The notes beneath the pieces are model-generated. The model saw nothing but the letters and a program-made list of their open reading frames with translations. It had not been told where the DNA came from and searched no databases. Shown piece after piece: positions 1 through 6,386 of a stretch of DNA of 9,087 nt. Location: NCBI GenBank assembly GCA_004299545.1, contig SCRB01001056.1, positions 1 to 9,087 on the forward strand, in the 5' to 3' direction. The stretch comes from Rhizobiaceae bacterium. GTDB lineage: Bacteria; Pseudomonadota; Alphaproteobacteria; Rhizobiales; Rhizobiaceae. The position numbers and the translations under genes were made by a program. Numbering within the stretch: position 1 is the stretch's first letter; each line of letters opens with the position of its first letter.

Positions 1-39
1 CCGACAAATTCCTCCAGGCTCCGGCTGGAATGGCCGATG

Positions 40-59
40 GTGAAGAATGGCCGCTTCAC
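40..59 (-). terminator. weak hairpin downstream of the DUF2945 gene
   Basis: A 6-bp perfect stem (GTGAAG at 40-45 with CTTCAC at 54-59) encloses an 8-base loop, 12 bases beyond the stop of the DUF2945 gene on the minus strand. No T-run follows on either strand, so it is at best a weak terminator or an RNA 3'-end stabiliser, and it may be chance. Bases 1-39 show nothing I can identify. Confidence 0.2.
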
Positions 60-71
60 ACGCCGCTTTCG

Positions 72-281
72 TCAGGCAAGTGTAAGGGCGCTGCCCTTAT
101 GGGCCGCGACATGATCTGTCTTGTCGCTCTTGATCTCGTATTGGGGATTCTCCTGCGAGGCCCGATGCATATGGCCCTTGTAATCGAAATCGCTGGTGTG
201 AACGGCGATGATCGTTCCCGAAACGCGACCTGCTTCCGAATTCCAGCTCACATGATCGCCGATCTTGAATTGTCCGGTCAT
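72..281 (-). CDS. DUF2945 / HVA1-family TUDOR-like small protein
   Basis: This encodes a 69-residue soluble basic protein of the DUF2945 family (hypervirulence-associated protein, TUDOR-like domain). What shows it is the conserved run GDHVSWNSEAGRVSGTI near the N-terminus, followed by the HTSDFDYKGHMHRA and ENPQYEIKSDKTDHVAAHKG segments that fill the domain; no other domain fits in. The molecular function of the family is not established; small SH3/TUDOR-like barrels often bind ligands or nucleic acid, but that is inference. I chose the ATG at 281 because GGGAG lies 8 bases upstream of it and the protein then begins just before the domain. An in-frame ATG at 302 would add seven residues and has no good ribosome binding site. 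The gene lies 49 bases downstream of the Rieske/FAD reductase on the same strand, with a hairpin between them, so co-transcription is possible but not shown. Family assignment is confident; function is not. Confidence 0.85.
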   Translation of the reverse strand: MTGQFKIGDHVSWNSEAGRVSGTIIAVHTSDFDYKGHMHRASQENPQYEIKSDKTDHVAAHKGSALTLA

Positions 282-308
282 CGCGCGTGCTCCCTCTCTC
301 ATATCTGA

Positions 309-330
309 CCGGGCCTTTTGAAAGGCCCGG
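309..330 (-). terminator. perfect GC-rich hairpin between reductase and DUF2945 gene
   Basis: CCGGGCCTTT (309-318) and AAAGGCCCGG (321-330) form a perfect 10-bp inverted repeat around two bases; in RNA the closing pairs would open to give a 6-base loop or similar. It begins directly after the TAA of the reductase gene on the minus strand. No U-run follows the stem, so intrinsic termination would be weak. It could instead protect the reductase mRNA 3' end or separate expression of the two genes. Confidence 0.4.
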
Positions 331-1857
331 TTATGCCGGCGTTTCCTGCTCGAATTCGGCTTCGGCGGAAAGGCTTTCGAGATCGCGCCCGACTGTCACG
401 ACGGCGAGGCGCTTGCCGTTTCGCCAATAGGTGGCGGTGCAATCGCGTCTGGCGGGGTCGCCGTCGATGTCCACGCGATCCCAGTTTTCCGCATGGCCGA
501 CATAGTTCAGCGTCGTGTCATAGTGCTGGCTCCAGAAGAAGGGCACCGCCCTGAAGGCCTGGCGCCGCCCGAGGATATTCCGGGCTGCGATCACGCCCTG
601 GCGCTCCGCCACCACCCAGTGCTCGACGCGTATCCGCTCTCCCGTCCGGGCGTCTGGCCAACGCACGATGTCTCCCGCCGCATGGATGTGAGGATCGCTT
701 GTCTGAAGAAATGCATCGACCGCGACGCCACGATCGATCGCAAGCCCGGCTTGCTCGGCAAGCGCCAGTTCAGGGCGCACCCCGATGCCGACGACCACCA
801 GATCGGCATCGAGTTTCGCCCCTGTCGCCAGGGTGACGCGATGCGATTCGATTGTCGTGACAGTCGTTCCGAGGTGGAAGGTGACGCCGTGCGATTCATG
901 GATGTCCTTCACCATACCGGCGAGTTCCGGTCCGAGAATCCGCTGCATCGGGCGCTCGTCGGGCGCAACGACATGCACTTCCAGCCCGCGTTTCCGTAGC
1001 GACGCGGCAACCTCGAGCCCGATAAAGCCAGCACCGACCACCACTGCGCGGTGAGCGGTTCCGAGCGAGGCAATCAGAGCATCGCAATCGGCCAGGGTCC
1101 GCAACACATGGACATGCGGCAGGTCCGCGCCGGGTATGGCGAGCCGGTTCGGCTCCGCTCCGGTGGCGAGCAGCAGCGCGCCATAGCGCATCGTGCTGCC
1201 ATCCGAAAGCGCGATCGTCCGCTTTTCCGCATCGAGCCGGGTGACACGGCCGTCGCATCTGAGATCGATGTCCCGGCTGGCGTAAAATTTCTGCGACCTC
1301 AGGGGAAGCCACGCGGCCTTGGCGGTCCCGGCGAGATAATCCTTCGACAGGTTCGGTCGGTCAATAGGACCGGAAGGGTCGGCGCTCAGCACGGTGACGG
1401 GTCCCCGATAGCCTTCGCGCCGCAACGTCATGGCTGCCGCATTTCCGGCCGCACCGCCGCCGACGATCACCACCGAATCAGGAAGGCTTGCCGCGGCCAG
1501 TTGGGGAGGTTCGGCAGGCGACAGCTGGTCGCGCACGAAGGCATGGCCGTCGCGCTCATCGACACGCCAGCATTTCAGTCCATCAAGCGCGGGAGCATGG
1601 AGAACCTCCCCCGTCCGCAAGCCGAAGCAGGCATGGTGCCAGGGGCAGCGTATCGTGTCGCCGACCGCAAGGCCGTCGGCCATCGGCGCGCCGTAATGGG
1701 TGCACTTGGCGCCGATGGCGAAGAGTTCGCCGTCCTGGCGCAGGAGGAGTGCCGGTTCGCCGCCGACATGGCCCACGAGCTTGCCCGTGGCGTCGAGGGC
1801 CGCAATCGGAACGCCGTCGGCGAAATCAGGCCCTGTTGATGATGATTGTTCGGCCAT
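331..1857 (-). CDS. Rieske [2Fe-2S] domain fused to FAD/NAD(P)H ferredoxin-type reductase (AIFM3-like)
   Basis: The product is a 508-residue cytoplasmic flavoprotein expected to pass electrons between NAD(P)H, FAD and a Rieske 2Fe-2S cluster. The Rieske domain spans about residues 10-110, with cluster ligands Cys52 and His54 (CTH) and Cys71 and His74 (CPWH). A pyridine nucleotide-disulfide oxidoreductase fold follows: FAD-binding GGGAAG at 133-138, NAD(P)H-binding GAGFIGLE at 275-282, and the second FAD motif AAGDI at 393-397. A reductase C-terminal domain begins around EHW. There is no CxxxxC redox-active disulfide, as expected for ferredoxin-reductase/AIF relatives. The start at 1857 is set by AGGAGG nine bases upstream; an in-frame ATG at 1875 overlaps that site and would add six residues, so it is unlikely. 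No oxygenase or separate ferredoxin is encoded nearby, so the electron acceptor is unknown. Fused proteins of this kind resemble human AIFM3. Class is confident; physiological role is unknown. Confidence 0.93.
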   Translation of the reverse strand: MAEQSSSTGPDFADGVPIAALDATGKLVGHVGGEPALLLRQDGELFAIGAKCTHYGAPMADGLAVGDTIRCPWHHACFGLRTGEVLHAPALDGLKCWRVDERDGHAFVRDQLSPAEPPQLAAASLPDSVVIVGGGAAGNAAAMTLRREGYRGPVTVLSADPSGPIDRPNLSKDYLAGTAKAAWLPLRSQKFYASRDIDLRCDGRVTRLDAEKRTIALSDGSTMRYGALLLATGAEPNRLAIPGADLPHVHVLRTLADCDALIASLGTAHRAVVVGAGFIGLEVAASLRKRGLEVHVVAPDERPMQRILGPELAGMVKDIHESHGVTFHLGTTVTTIESHRVTLATGAKLDADLVVVGIGVRPELALAEQAGLAIDRGVAVDAFLQTSDPHIHAAGDIVRWPDARTGERIRVEHWVVAERQGVIAARNILGRRQAFRAVPFFWSQHYDTTLNYVGHAENWDRVDIDGDPARRDCTATYWRNGKRLAVVTVGRDLESLSAEAEFEQETPA

Positions 1858-1866
1858 TTTTCCTTT

Positions 1867-1872
1867 CCTCCT
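1867..1872 (-). promoter_or_regulatory. AGGAGG ribosome binding site of the Rieske/FAD reductase
   Basis: The minus strand reads AGGAGG followed by nine purine-rich bases and ATG at 1857. It is a full match to the anti-Shine-Dalgarno core. An in-frame ATG (1875-1873) sits immediately upstream and its next codons are the site itself, which settles the start at 1857. A 5-bp stem (CCGGT 1884-1888 with ACCGG 1895-1899, loop of six) lies about 12 bases further upstream in the leader; its role is unknown. Confidence 0.85.
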
Positions 1873-1875
1873 CAT

Positions 1876-2330
1876 CGCTGATGCCGGTCCGTAAACCGGT
1901 CATTCAATATGGCAAATCCCGCAACGACCCGTCCTCTCGTCCAAAACCCGTTTCAACTTCGGGTCGGGCCGCACGGCTTGGAACCCGGCGAGAGCATTGC
2001 CAAGCTTCGAGTCTCACGTCGTTTTGAAATTCGTTCATCGCCTGTTTCACTATAGGACGAATTCCGGCGGCGCCGCACGCGACAAATGTGCGATTCGAAA
2101 ATAGGGCGCGGCCGCTGGACGGGAACGGCCAGCCACCGTCTCCCGGACATGCGCAGGGGGTTGAAGCATCGCCCGAAACTGTGCGGCGGTTTCGGGGTAA
2201 CGGCCGCCTTAAAAACAAGGAAAGAAAGTGTGGTCGCGCATCCGGAGCGCACGGCATGAGCGGGCCAATCGGCTAACGCAGTCCACGCTCTAATGACGTT
2301 CGCGGTAATACCTTGAAATTATTCGGATAA
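1876..2330. other. 455-base region without a convincing gene
   Basis: This stretch separates the reductase start from the tRNA-Ala gene. Open frames here have low-complexity Arg/Pro/Ser content and no ribosome binding sites. The strongest coding hint is a 21-codon frame on the plus strand beginning with GTG at 2228, preceded by AAGGA and ending TAA at 2291-2293. TATAGT lies on the minus strand at 2049-2054 but has no good -35 partner. TGTTTCAC at 2043-2050 matches one half of parS only. The region presumably holds the reductase promoter, which I cannot place. Confidence 0.5.
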
Positions 2331-2347
2331 CCGGCCCTCGGTGCCGG
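2331..2347 (-). terminator. hairpin just downstream of tRNA-Ala
   Basis: On the minus strand, three bases after the encoded CCA, CCGGC pairs with GCCGG (5 bp, 7-base loop). The following bases are AT-rich (TTATCCGAATAATTT) but lack a true T-run. It is a plausible but weak terminator for the tRNA transcript. Confidence 0.35.
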
Positions 2348-2349
2348 AA

Positions 2350-2425
2350 TGGTGGAGCTGAGGGGGATCGAACCCCTGACCTCATCATTGCGAACGATGC
2401 GCTCTCCCAGCTGAGCTACAGCCCC
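2350..2425 (-). tRNA. tRNA-Ala (anticodon CGC)
   Basis: A 76-base tRNA with encoded CCA folds into the full cloverleaf. The acceptor stem GGGGCTG pairs with CAGCTCC and contains the G3:U70 wobble pair that is the main alanine identity element. The D arm GCTC...GAGC, anticodon stem CATCG/TGATG and T arm AGGGG/CCCCT are all paired. The anticodon loop is TTCGCAA, placing CGC at 34-36 (2392-2390), which reads the GCG alanine codon. A73 is the discriminator. A strong promoter precedes it and a weak hairpin follows. The call is secure. Confidence 0.97.
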
Positions 2426-2444
2426 GTCCACCAATCGGAGCCGC

Positions 2445-2473
2445 ATTTACGTTCGCCCCTTATCGCCTGTCAA
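2445..2473 (-). promoter_or_regulatory. sigma70-type promoter of tRNA-Ala
   Basis: On the minus strand a perfect -35 box TTGACA (2473-2468) is followed by exactly 17 bases and then GTAAAT (2450-2445) as the -10 box. The expected transcription start is near 2438, about 13 bases before the mature 5' end at 2425, as usual for tRNA genes. Assigned from box match and spacing. Confidence 0.7.
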
Positions 2474-2700
2474 GCGGGTCCCCGACCACGAATCGGGAAA
2501 GAGAAGGCGAGCCGAGGCGGCAAGAAAGGCGGAGAGAGCCGGATACAACGCGCATAGCCCGGCAACCTTGCAATCAGGGGCCGTTTACCCCAGTCACGAC
2601 CTTTCGCTTGTTCAAGACCAGAATCCGGCTCGCTTCGCGATCGAAACCTGATAGTCAGCGGGTTCCAACCGGCAGCAGGGAATTCTGTTCCGAAAGCAGC
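2474..2700. other. spacer between the tRNA promoter and the MFS leader
   Basis: About 230 bases with no convincing gene. A frame open from 2608 joins the MFS gene, but its 41 extra residues are polar, lack a ribosome binding site and precede the natural first membrane helix. The MFS promoter should lie here, but I find no convincing -35/-10 pair. Confidence 0.4.
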
Positions 2701-2726
2701 TCCGGCCTCTGCCGGACGTGGAGTCC
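2701..2726 (+). promoter_or_regulatory. two overlapping, mutually exclusive hairpins at the MFS ribosome binding site
   Basis: TCCGGC (2701-2706) pairs with GCCGGA (2711-2716) around a 4-base loop, a 6-bp stem. The end of that stem overlaps a second possible stem, GGAC (2714-2717) with GTCC (2723-2726), followed by TTTT (2727-2730) and the ATG. The second stem would hide the GGAG ribosome binding site (2720-2723). This could be a small translational switch, but the second stem is only 4 bp and may be chance. Confidence 0.3.
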
Positions 2727-2730
2727 TTTT

Positions 2731-3954
2731 ATGGGTGGAATCGCCGCCTTGGGCGTGGCTTACGTCCTGTCTCAATTTTACCGGTCCTTCATGGCCGTGC
2801 TTACCCCGGCATTGACGGTCGAGCTAGGCGCGAGCAAGGCGGAACTGTCGCTGGCTTCCGGCGCCTGGTTCGCGGCATTCGCGCTTCTCCAGTTCGTGGT
2901 CGGCGTCTGCCTGGACAAATACGGGCCGAAATTGACGGTGGCGATCATGCTGGCGCTCTGCGGTGGCGGCGGCGCGCTTGTTTTCGCGGTCGCAACAGCC
3001 CCATGGATGATCGTGGTGGCGATGGCCCTTCTGGGCGCGGGCTGCGCGCCCGTGCTGATGGCGGCCATGTTCATATTCGCGCATTCCTATCCGCCGGCAC
3101 GACTCGCCGTCATGACATCGTGGCTGATCGCCTTTGGCTCCGCCGGCAACGTGGCGGGCACGTCGCCGCTCGCCGCTGCGGCGGCAGCGTTCGGCTGGCG
3201 CCATGTGATGTTGGCAATAGCCGTGGTTTCCGTCCTTACCGGCCTTGCGCTGATGGTGCTGGTGCGGGATCCGGAAATCGACAGGAGCGCGCATGGGCGC
3301 TTCGGCTTCTTTGGCTTCATTGAAGCGTTGCAACTCAGGAAGCTATGGCCCCTCATCCCGCTTGTGGGCATGAATTACGCGCCCTCGGTCGGCATTCTCG
3401 GCCTCTGGGCCGGCCCCTATCTCACTGATGTCTACGGCGCCAATTCCCTGCTGATCGGTCATGTCACGCTGTTCATGGCAATCGCCGTGGTCGCCGGTTC
3501 CCTGATTTACGGACCGCTCGACACGATCTTCGGCACGCGCAAATGGGTGGCGATCATCGGCAATTCCGGATCGGTTCTTGTCGTTGCCTTTCTCGCCTTT
3601 TTCCCCGACCGCGGCATCGTCAGCGTGACCGCCGCGTTCGTCCTGATCGGCCTGTTCGGCGCCAGCTATGCGCTGATCATGGCACATGCGCGCGCATTTC
3701 TGCCGCGGCATCTGATGGGTCGCGGCATAACGCTGCTCAACTTCTTTTCGATGGGAACCGTGGGCATAATGCAGTTCCTGACAGGCGCCGTTACCACGAC
3801 GGCGACCGTACCGGGAAAGCCGGTCGTCGCCTATTCCGCTTTGTTCGGCTTCTATGCGGTCATGCTCGGCATCGCGGTTGTCATCTATCTTTTCTCGCAG
3901 GACGCCCGTCCGGAGGCCATGGAATCCCGAAAAGCGCGGTCCGCGCGGCATTGA
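2731..3954 (+). CDS. major facilitator superfamily (MFS) transporter, substrate unknown
   Basis: This encodes a 407-residue inner-membrane protein of the usual length for the family, with about twelve hydrophobic segments in two halves around a polar central loop near residues 165-195. The loop between helices 2 and 3 carries the MFS signature motif [10 protein letters not shown] (residues 58-67: Gly58, Asp62, Gly65, Lys67). The first helix holds [16 protein letters not shown], and the tail after the last helix is short, charged and cytoplasmic. I chose the ATG at 2731 because GGAG lies seven bases upstream and the protein then begins directly before helix 1; the longer frame from 2608 adds an unlikely 41-residue extension. 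Such transporters couple solute movement to a proton or other gradient or exchange solutes, but nothing here tells the substrate or direction. It is followed after 148 bases by the YggT gene on the same strand, without evidence of a shared function. Confidence 0.9.
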   Translation: MGGIAALGVAYVLSQFYRSFMAVLTPALTVELGASKAELSLASGAWFAAFALLQFVVGVCLDKYGPKLTVAIMLALCGGGGALVFAVATAPWMIVVAMALLGAGCAPVLMAAMFIFAHSYPPARLAVMTSWLIAFGSAGNVAGTSPLAAAAAAFGWRHVMLAIAVVSVLTGLALMVLVRDPEIDRSAHGRFGFFGFIEALQLRKLWPLIPLVGMNYAPSVGILGLWAGPYLTDVYGANSLLIGHVTLFMAIAVVAGSLIYGPLDTIFGTRKWVAIIGNSGSVLVVAFLAFFPDRGIVSVTAAFVLIGLFGASYALIMAHARAFLPRHLMGRGITLLNFFSMGTVGIMQFLTGAVTTTATVPGKPVVAYSALFGFYAVMLGIAVVIYLFSQDARPEAMESRKARSARH

Positions 3955-4030
3955 ACGGCAAGCGGCCCCACACGATTCACGGAAGACACATCGCTACGCC
4001 CTCCAGCTTCCGACGAGGCGGCAACGCGGT

Positions 4031-4065
4031 TTGCCGGCGCCGAACGGGCTTGCCGGTTCCGAGCG
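4031..4065 (+). repeat. short imperfect direct repeat upstream of the YggT gene
   Basis: TTGCCGGCGCCGAACG at 4031-4046 and TTGCCGGTTCCGAGCG at 4050-4065 agree at 13 of 16 positions with a start-to-start spacing of 19 bases. The second copy includes the possible -35 box of the YggT promoter. Tandem half-sites near a promoter could be a regulator binding site, but this may be chance in GC-rich DNA. Confidence 0.3.
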
Positions 4066-4078
4066 CAATCGTTACATG
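4050..4078 (+). promoter_or_regulatory. possible promoter for the YggT-holA pair
   Basis: TTGCCG (4050-4055) and TACATG (4073-4078) are separated by 17 bases. Transcription would start near 4085, leaving a leader of about 18 bases with the GGAGG ribosome binding site. Both boxes are imperfect, so this is tentative. Confidence 0.3.
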
Positions 4079-4102
4079 TCGCGGGATCATCCGGAGGCGC
4101 GA

Positions 4103-4393
4103 ATGCTCGCTCTTATTCAAACCGTTCTCCTGGCGCTCGATATCTATTGGTGGATCATCATTGCGTCGGCGATCTTTTCCTGGCTCTACGCGTTCAACGT
4201 CGTCAATCCGCGCAACCAGTTCGTCGGCATGATCGGCGATTTCCTCTCCCGTGCCACCGAGCCTGCCTTGCGGCCGATCCGCCGCTTCATACCCGATCTC
4301 GGCGGCATCGACATTTCGCCCATCATCCTGCTGCTTATCATCTTTTTCATCCGGCAGTTCCTGATCACGACCGTGGCGCCGGCCATTCTCTAG
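4103..4393 (+). CDS. YggT family small integral membrane protein
   Basis: The product is a 96-residue membrane protein of the YggT/CCB3 family. A hydrophobic segment covers about residues 4-30, and a second covers about 72-92. The loop between them has the family signature [16 protein letters not shown] followed by [10 protein letters not shown]. Plastid and cyanobacterial relatives are linked to cytochrome assembly and thylakoid/nucleoid organisation, and E. coli YggT has been linked to osmotic tolerance, but a precise role in alphaproteobacteria is not known to me. This is the single-repeat form; the E. coli protein has two repeats. The ATG at 4103 is preceded by GGAGG five bases upstream, which rules out the longer in-frame start at 3854 that overlaps the MFS gene. 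The stop is three bases before the holA start, so the two are almost certainly translated from one message. Confidence 0.9.
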   Translation: MLALIQTVLLALDIYWWIIIASAIFSWLYAFNVVNPRNQFVGMIGDFLSRATEPALRPIRRFIPDLGGIDISPIILLLIIFFIRQFLITTVAPAIL

Positions 4394-4396
4394 GTC

Positions 4397-5428
4397 ATGG
4401 CGCAGAAAAAGGCCCATGAAGTCGAAGCGTGGCTCGCGAAGCCCGACCCGTCGAAGCGGATTGTGCTGGTCTACGGCCCCGACCGGGGCCTTGTTTCGGA
4501 GCGAGCCAGACGCATGGCGCTCGCGACCGGGCTTCCGCTGGACGATCCGTTCTCCGTCATCCGTCTCGACGCGTCGGAGCTCGACCAATCGCCGGGACGG
4601 CTGGAGAGCGAGGCACGCACCGTCCCGATGTTCGCCGGCAGGCGCCTGATCTGGATCGGCGGCGCCGGCGCCCAGAAGGCACTTGTCGACGATCTCAAAC
4701 AGCTTCTCCAGGCCCCCGCCGACGAAACCTCCATCCTGATCGAGGCAGGCGACCTCAAGAAGGGAAGCGCGCTTCGCACCACCGTCGAAAGCGCCGCCGG
4801 CGCCATGGCCCTGCCTTGTTATGCGGACGACATGCGCTCGATCGATGCGCTGATCGATCAGGAACTGGGGCGGGAGAACCTCAGGATCTCGCTCGACGCC
4901 CGCGAGGCGCTGAAGGCAAGCCTCGGCGGGGACCGTCTCGCCAGCCGCAGCGAAATCGCGAAGCTCGGCCTCTACGTGATCGACAGGGGCAATATCGGGC
5001 TGGACGACGTCAGGGCGGTCATCGGCGACGTCGCCGCCATCTCGGCCGACGAGGTGATTGATTCCGTTCTGAGTGGAAGGCGGCATCGCTTCGAAGCCGC
5101 CTTTTCGCGCTATACAGCGGCGGGCTCGCCGCCCTTCACCTTGCTGAACGCCGCCATCCGGCAGTTCCAGGCGCTGCAGATCATGAAAGCCGCGATGGAA
5201 GAAGGCGGCAAATCCGCCGCCGCAGTTGTTGCATCCGCGCGTCCGCCGGTCTTTTTCAGCCGTCGCTCTCTGGTCGAGGACACCTTGAAACGCTGCGCTC
5301 CGGGCACGCTGGCGAGGGCACTCGCCGCGCTCCAGGAAGCGGTTCTTCAATCGCGGCAAACATCGCAGTTGGCCGTAGCCATCACGCGCCAGGCCTTGCT
5401 GAGGATTCTTGGCCTGACGTCAAATTAG
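4397..5428 (+). CDS. holA: DNA polymerase III subunit delta
   Basis: This 343-residue protein is the clamp-loader delta subunit, which opens the beta sliding clamp so that the gamma/tau complex can place it on primed DNA. It is recognised from the N-terminal segment IVLVYGPDRGLVSERA (residues 22-37, a degenerate P-loop region), the FAGRRLIWIGG and ILIEAGDLKKGSALR strands of the AAA+-like fold, the domain near residues 150-220 with the RSEIAKLGLY run, and the C-terminal collar domain containing FTLLNAAIRQFQALQ. Length is normal. Only AGG two bases from the ATG resembles a ribosome binding site, and the YggT gene stops three bases upstream, so translation is probably coupled. The gene converges with parB. 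In related genomes holA commonly follows lptE, which is not here. The TAG stop lies within the first copy of a palindromic word shared with the end of parB. Confidence 0.95.
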   Translation: MAQKKAHEVEAWLAKPDPSKRIVLVYGPDRGLVSERARRMALATGLPLDDPFSVIRLDASELDQSPGRLESEARTVPMFAGRRLIWIGGAGAQKALVDDLKQLLQAPADETSILIEAGDLKKGSALRTTVESAAGAMALPCYADDMRSIDALIDQELGRENLRISLDAREALKASLGGDRLASRSEIAKLGLYVIDRGNIGLDDVRAVIGDVAAISADEVIDSVLSGRRHRFEAAFSRYTAAGSPPFTLLNAAIRQFQALQIMKAAMEEGGKSAAAVVASARPPVFFSRRSLVEDTLKRCAPGTLARALAALQEAVLQSRQTSQLAVAITRQALLRILGLTSN

Positions 5429-5515
5429 CCGGCTATTCTTTACTGACCGGAGAAGCGCAAGCCATTGCGCGCGCTTATATTATACCGACAAACAAGATAG
5501 TAAGCCGGCTATTTT
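5426..5515. terminator. shared convergent terminator-like structure between holA and parB
   Basis: The word AGCCGGCTATT occurs at 5427-5437 and again at 5503-5513. Because AGCCGGCT is palindromic, the first copy (5426-5434) can pair with the second (5503-5511) in a 9-bp stem. An inner 6-bp stem, GCGCAA (5455-5460) with TTGCGC (5465-5470), would shorten the loop. TTTT (5512-5515) follows on the plus strand, favouring termination of holA; the minus side has only AATTT after the stem. The holA TAG is at 5426-5428, and the parB TAG (minus) is at 5511-5509, each inside its copy. Confidence 0.4.
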
Positions 5516-6372
5516 AATCTCCGGCAGATTTCATCCAACTGGTCCAGGCTGCGATAGGAGATGCGAATTTCACCGCCTTTTTCGCGATGGGTTATGACGA
5601 CCTTCAACCCGGTCGAATCCGAAAGAAGCTTTTCCAGCGCTATCGTATCCGCATCCTTCCCGCTCGACTCTCGACCTTTCGGCGAAGCGGCATCAGGTTC
5701 CTGCGCGAGCGCCTCGGCCTGCCGCACCGACAGGCCGCCATCCACGATGCGCCTGGCGAGCTTTTCCGGATCCTGCGCCGTGATCAGTGTCCGCGCGTGA
5801 CCGGCCGACAGGATCCCGTCGACAAGCATGGATCTGACGCCGTCCGGAAGCCGAAGCAGGCGCAGCGTATTGGCCACGTGGCTGCGGCTTTTCCCGATCA
5901 CCTGCCCCAGATCGGCCTGGCTGTAGCCATGTTCGTCGATCAGTTGCTGATAGCCTTGAGCTTCCTCGAGGGGATTAAGGTCGGTCCTCTGGACGTTCTC
6001 GACGATCGCGAGTTCGAGCGCGACGCGATCGCTTACGTCCCGAACAATGGCGGGAACTTCGGCAAGGCCGGCCTTTTGGGCAGCGCGCCAGCGTCTTTCC
6101 CCGGCGATGATCTCATAGCGGCTGCCGTTCTCGACAGGGCGCACGACGACGGGTTGCACTATGCCATGCTCGCGAATGGACTGGGACAGGTCGTCCAGTT
6201 CTCCTTCCGCGAAGTGGCGGCGGGGGTTGCGTGGATTGGCGCTTATCAGATCGATCGGCAGATGCCGGTCGGCGGCCACCGGTATGGTGGCCGGCTCCGC
6301 CGGCTTGTCGATCTCGCCGATCAGCGCAGCCAAGCCGCGGCCAAGCCGCCTTCTGGACGAATCATCGTTCAT
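5509..6372 (-). CDS. parB: chromosome partitioning protein ParB (CTP-dependent DNA clamp)
   Basis: The 287-residue product is a chromosomal ParB. It binds parS, loads on DNA as a CTP-switched sliding clamp, spreads to form the partition complex and stimulates ParA. The N-terminal ParA-contact motif LGRGLAALIG is at residues 10-19. Box I NPRNPRR is at 46-52, the CTP-binding GERRWRAA motif at 91-98, and ENVQRTDLNP at 125-134. The helix-turn-helix parS reader is at about 151-176 (KSRSHVANTLRLLRLP at its end), and the C-terminal dimerisation domain at about 240-287. The start is the ATG at 6372, 14 bases after the parA stop, preceded by GGGTGAT, which fits the anti-Shine-Dalgarno sequence. It is the last gene of the mnmG-rsmG-parA-parB operon. 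All key motifs are intact. Its target, a parS-like site, lies about 1.4 kb away in rsmG. Confidence 0.97.
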   Translation of the reverse strand: MNDDSSRRRLGRGLAALIGEIDKPAEPATIPVAADRHLPIDLISANPRNPRRHFAEGELDDLSQSIREHGIVQPVVVRPVENGSRYEIIAGERRWRAAQKAGLAEVPAIVRDVSDRVALELAIVENVQRTDLNPLEEAQGYQQLIDEHGYSQADLGQVIGKSRSHVANTLRLLRLPDGVRSMLVDGILSAGHARTLITAQDPEKLARRIVDGGLSVRQAEALAQEPDAASPKGRESSGKDADTIALEKLLSDSTGLKVVITHREKGGEIRISYRSLDQLDEICRRLK

Positions 6373-6386
6373 CGCGCATCACCCGG

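Noticed and set aside
1051..1839. 262-codon open frame on the plus strand
   Set aside because: Antisense shadow of the Rieske/FAD reductase, whose motifs are all intact on the minus strand.
2043..2050. TGTTTCAC, a possible second parS
   Set aside because: Only the left half matches; the right half (TATAGGAC) does not fit the palindrome, so ParB binding is not expected.
1904..2257. Minus-strand open frames of 117 and 99 codons between the reductase and the tRNA
   Set aside because: The two frames overlap each other, have random-looking composition and lack ribosome binding sites or known motifs.
2350..2425. tRNA-Ala as an integration site of a genomic island
   Set aside because: I saw no integrase gene and no second copy of the tRNA 3' end within the window.
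3977..5359. 460-codon open frame on the minus strand
   Set aside because: It is antisense to the YggT gene and holA, has Arg/Asp/Gly-rich low-complexity content typical of GC-rich shadow frames, and no recognisable domain.
5479..5484. TATAAT on the minus strand in the holA-parB spacer
   Set aside because: No acceptable -35 box at 16-18 bases (CGGCTT only), and a promoter there would only read antisense into holA.
5873..5883. CACGTG core within parB
   Set aside because: The flanks (GGC...GCC type) do not match the TTTCACGTGAAA needed for parS.
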